26,320 nt of DNA from an uncultured Clostridia bacterium (GTDB lineage Bacteria > Bacillota > Clostridia > Christensenellales > UBA1242), in the NCBI GenBank assembly GCA_934778125.1, contig CAKVOF010000017.1:1-26320 (forward strand), read 5' to 3'. The stretch's first letter is position 1; each line of letters opens with the position of its first letter. The notes beneath the pieces were generated by a model, which was not told the DNA's origin, made no database searches, and saw nothing but the letters and a program-made list of their open reading frames with translations. A program made the translations under genes and the position numbers. Positions 24,933 through 26,320 of the stretch are shown here, piece by piece.

Positions 24933-25769
24933 ATGATAAAGAAAAATTGGCTATATAATCGAACAGTTGTTATAACTGGCGCTTCCAGTGGAATAGGTAG
25001 AGACATTACAAGGATATTAATAAAAAAATATTGTTGCAAAGTTATTGGGATTGCTAGAAGTGAAGAAAAAATGGTAAAACTCGCCAACGAATTTGAAAAT
25101 AGAAACAATTTTTCATATAAATTATTCGATGTTTCAATTCTTGAAAATTGGCTTGATTTTAAAGATTGCCTATGCAAAGATAACATTCAAATTGATATTT
25201 TGATTAATTGTGCTGGAAAACTGCCACCTTTTAAATGTTTCAATGACTACACACTAGATGAGATTCAAGATGTTATGAATGTGAATTATTTTTCTGCAAT
25301 ATTTGCAATTAAAACATTGCTCCCAATATTGGAAAAATCTGCACACGCCAGTATTATTAATATTTCAAGCTCTGCTTCGCTTTGCTCTATTGCAGGAACA
25401 AGTATCTATTCCGCATCCAAAAGTGCTTTGAAGGCATTAACAGAGTGTATGACTGCAGAGTATAAAGGAAAAATTTATGTTTCACTTGTTTGCCCTGGAT
25501 TTACTAAAACAGATATTTTTAGAAATCAAAAATACAAAGATGAAAGGAAAATTATTAATTTAATTAGTTCAAGCAGTAAAAAAATAGCTAATAGAATTGT
25601 TTGTGGAATGAAAAAACATAAAAAAAGATTAGTTTTAGGCAATGATGCAAAACTTATGAATAATTTTTATAGACTTATGCCTAAAACTTCAATGAAAATA
25701 ATCAATCGCGTTATAAGAAAATCAAAAGTGAAATTATTCACTGATGTATATCATTTTGATAAGCATTAA
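24933..25769 (+). CDS. Classical short-chain dehydrogenase/reductase
   Basis: NAD(P)-dependent oxidoreductase of the classical SDR superfamily. The 278-residue protein has the cofactor loop TGASSGIG (15-22), NCAG (92-95), the catalytic serine region ISSSAS (144-149), YSASK (Y159, K163) and CPGFTKT (187-193). The C-terminal 75 residues are basic and family-specific. The substrate cannot be predicted; candidates include 3-oxoacyl and sugar or polyol reductions, but the neighbours give no metabolic hint. It is a single-gene unit with its own promoter and terminator, on the strand opposite to the main run. The ribosome site (AGAGAG) is weak. Confidence 0.9.
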   Translation: MIKKNWLYNRTVVITGASSGIGRDITRILIKKYCCKVIGIARSEEKMVKLANEFENRNNFSYKLFDVSILENWLDFKDCLCKDNIQIDILINCAGKLPPFKCFNDYTLDEIQDVMNVNYFSAIFAIKTLLPILEKSAHASIINISSSASLCSIAGTSIYSASKSALKALTECMTAEYKGKIYVSLVCPGFTKTDIFRNQKYKDERKIINLISSSSKKIANRIVCGMKKHKKRLVLGNDAKLMNNFYRLMPKTSMKIINRVIRKSKVKLFTDVYHFDKH

Positions 25770-25797
25770 GCACCTTTTAATAGGTGTTTTTTATTTT
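25768..25797 (+). terminator. Rho-independent terminator after the dehydrogenase
   Basis: An 8-bp stem (AAGCACCT, 25768-25775, with AGGTGTTT, 25782-25789, one G-T pair) with a 6-nt loop runs straight into a T-rich tract. It overlaps the last bases of the stop codon. Confidence 0.8.
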
Positions 25798-25812
25798 ATT
25801 AATGATTTTTAT

Positions 25813-25841
25813 TAGGCAATTATGTTTTTTTACTATATAAT
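25813..25841 (+). promoter_or_regulatory. Probable promoter for the DUF1538 gene
   Basis: -35 TAGGCA (25813-25818, four of six matches), 17-bp spacer, perfect -10 TATAAT (25836-25841). A second overlapping TATAAT lies at 25841-25846. The transcript would start near 25848 and leave a leader of about 90 nt. Confidence 0.5.
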
Positions 25842-25860
25842 ATAATATTAAAATAGTAAT

Positions 25861-25906
25861 CGTTGCTAAAGCTACTCCCTATGAACCCATGCGTTTTAGC
25901 TATTAG
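25861..25906 (+). promoter_or_regulatory. Compact structured leader before the DUF1538 gene
   Basis: Two mutually exclusive helices can form. One pairs GCTAAAGC (25865-25872) with GC and TTTAGC (25891-25892 and 25895-25900, 2-nt bulge). The other pairs CTAAAGCT (25866-25873) with AGCTATTAG (25898-25906, one bulged base). The enclosed segment CTCCCTATGAACCCATGC is more GC-rich than its surroundings. No terminator follows, and AGGAGG (25928-25933) is downstream. It resembles no riboswitch class that I can name with confidence. Confidence 0.35.
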
Positions 25907-25938
25907 ATTGTTTTAAAATTATAATTAGGAGGGATAAA

Positions 25939-26320
25939 ATGTATAAAAACTTAAAAAACAAATTAAAAGAATCATTTTTGTCTGTTCTTCCTATTGCATT
26001 AATTGTTTGCTTGCTTTCAATTACTGTTATAGATATAGATAAAAGCTTATTCGTTAAATTCTTAATTTGCTCTATTCTTTTGATTTTTGGAATGAGCTTA
26101 TTTAATCTTGGTGCCGAAATGAGTATGATCAAAATTGGCGAAAGCATTGGTGCTGGGTTAACTAAAACCAAAAAATTATCTTTGATGCTAATATCAGCTT
26201 TTGTTATTGGATTTGTTATAACATTTGCTGAGCCAGACCTTGCCGTTTTAGCAACTCAAACCCCTATGAATAAATGGGTGTTTATTATTTGCGTATCTTT
26301 AGGCGTGGCGGTATTTTTAC
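25939..26320 (+). CDS. DUF1538 membrane protein (5' part, runs off the window)
   Basis: Start of a multi-pass membrane protein of the DUF1538 family, whose function is not established; a transport role is often assumed. The 127 visible residues show helices at about 16-32, 38-56, 83-102 and from 113 on. The family signature is visible as GMSLFNLGAEMSMIKIGE (about 51-68) and FVITFAEPDLAVLA (about 93-106). The ATG has a strong AGGAGG site 5 nt upstream. The right end is cut by the window edge, so this is a partial gene and not a broken one. A structured leader with its own promoter precedes it. Confidence 0.85.
   Translation, partial: MYKNLKNKLKESFLSVLPIALIVCLLSITVIDIDKSLFVKFLICSILLIFGMSLFNLGAEMSMIKIGESIGAGLTKTKKLSLMLISAFVIGFVITFAEPDLAVLATQTPMNKWVFIICVSLGVAVFL

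Noticed and set aside
25861..25906. preQ1-I riboswitch before the DUF1538 gene
   Set aside because: GCTACTCCCT loosely recalls the preQ1-I core, but the first stem partner and the A-rich tail needed for the pseudoknot are absent.
25896..26171. Minus-strand reading frame opposite the DUF1538 start
   Set aside because: The plus-strand frame has the family motifs and a strong ribosome site; the minus frame does not.
1..26320. CRISPR arrays, insertion sequences or prophage genes
   Set aside because: No spaced direct repeats, transposase or phage motifs were seen in any frame.

Overview
This is an AT-rich bacterial chromosome segment that looks like a low-GC Gram-positive (Bacillota, Clostridia-like) genome. 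The evidence is the gene content (SpmA/SpmB spore-maturation homologues, RicT, WalJ, RlmH, a PrsA-type lipoprotein), AAGGAG-type ribosome binding sites, tightly overlapping genes, and lipobox signal peptides with no outer-membrane proteins. I cannot place it to genus.

Nearly everything is on the minus strand, so the window reads right to left. At the right is an envelope and proteolysis group: a CaCA-type cation/calcium antiporter (23713-24693), an M1-family metallopeptidase lipoprotein (22178-23665), WalJ (21326-22117), an HtrA-type serine protease lipoprotein (20124-21209), two tandem CPBP intramembrane proteases (18680-19810 and 17540-18676), and RlmH (17073-17543). Next come TadA, a degenerate GlmU-like protein, Pth, Mfd and a PrsA/SurA-like lipoprotein (16575 down to 9942). 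Last is the holB-ricT-trmN6-rsmI-rsmF cluster, followed by metG-tatD-rsmA (9722 down to 135), which ends in a good terminator. A strong promoter then points out of the left edge. Three blocks that lie near the replication origin in Bacillus subtilis (walJ-htrA-rlmH, glmU-pth-mfd, holB-ricT-trmN6-rsmI-metG-tatD-rsmA) are joined here in one run, so an origin-proximal location is likely.

Plus-strand genes are few. The spmA-spmB pair (4015-5095) interrupts the minus-strand run between rsmF and metG. A short-chain dehydrogenase (24933-25769) and the start of a DUF1538 membrane protein (25939 to the window end) lie at the right edge.

Most minus-strand genes are housekeeping: rRNA and tRNA modification (RsmA, RsmF, RsmI, TrmN6, RlmH, TadA), translation (MetRS, Pth), DNA replication and repair (HolB, Mfd), and RNA processing (RicT). 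The most unusual items are: (1) a perfect 81-nt four-way 'cloverleaf' of inverted repeats at 19863-19943, which lies between a consensus promoter and the first CPBP protease gene; (2) a GlmU homologue at the ancestral glmU position that has lost the recognisable motifs of both active sites; and (3) a compact leader with two competing helix registers in front of the DUF1538 gene.
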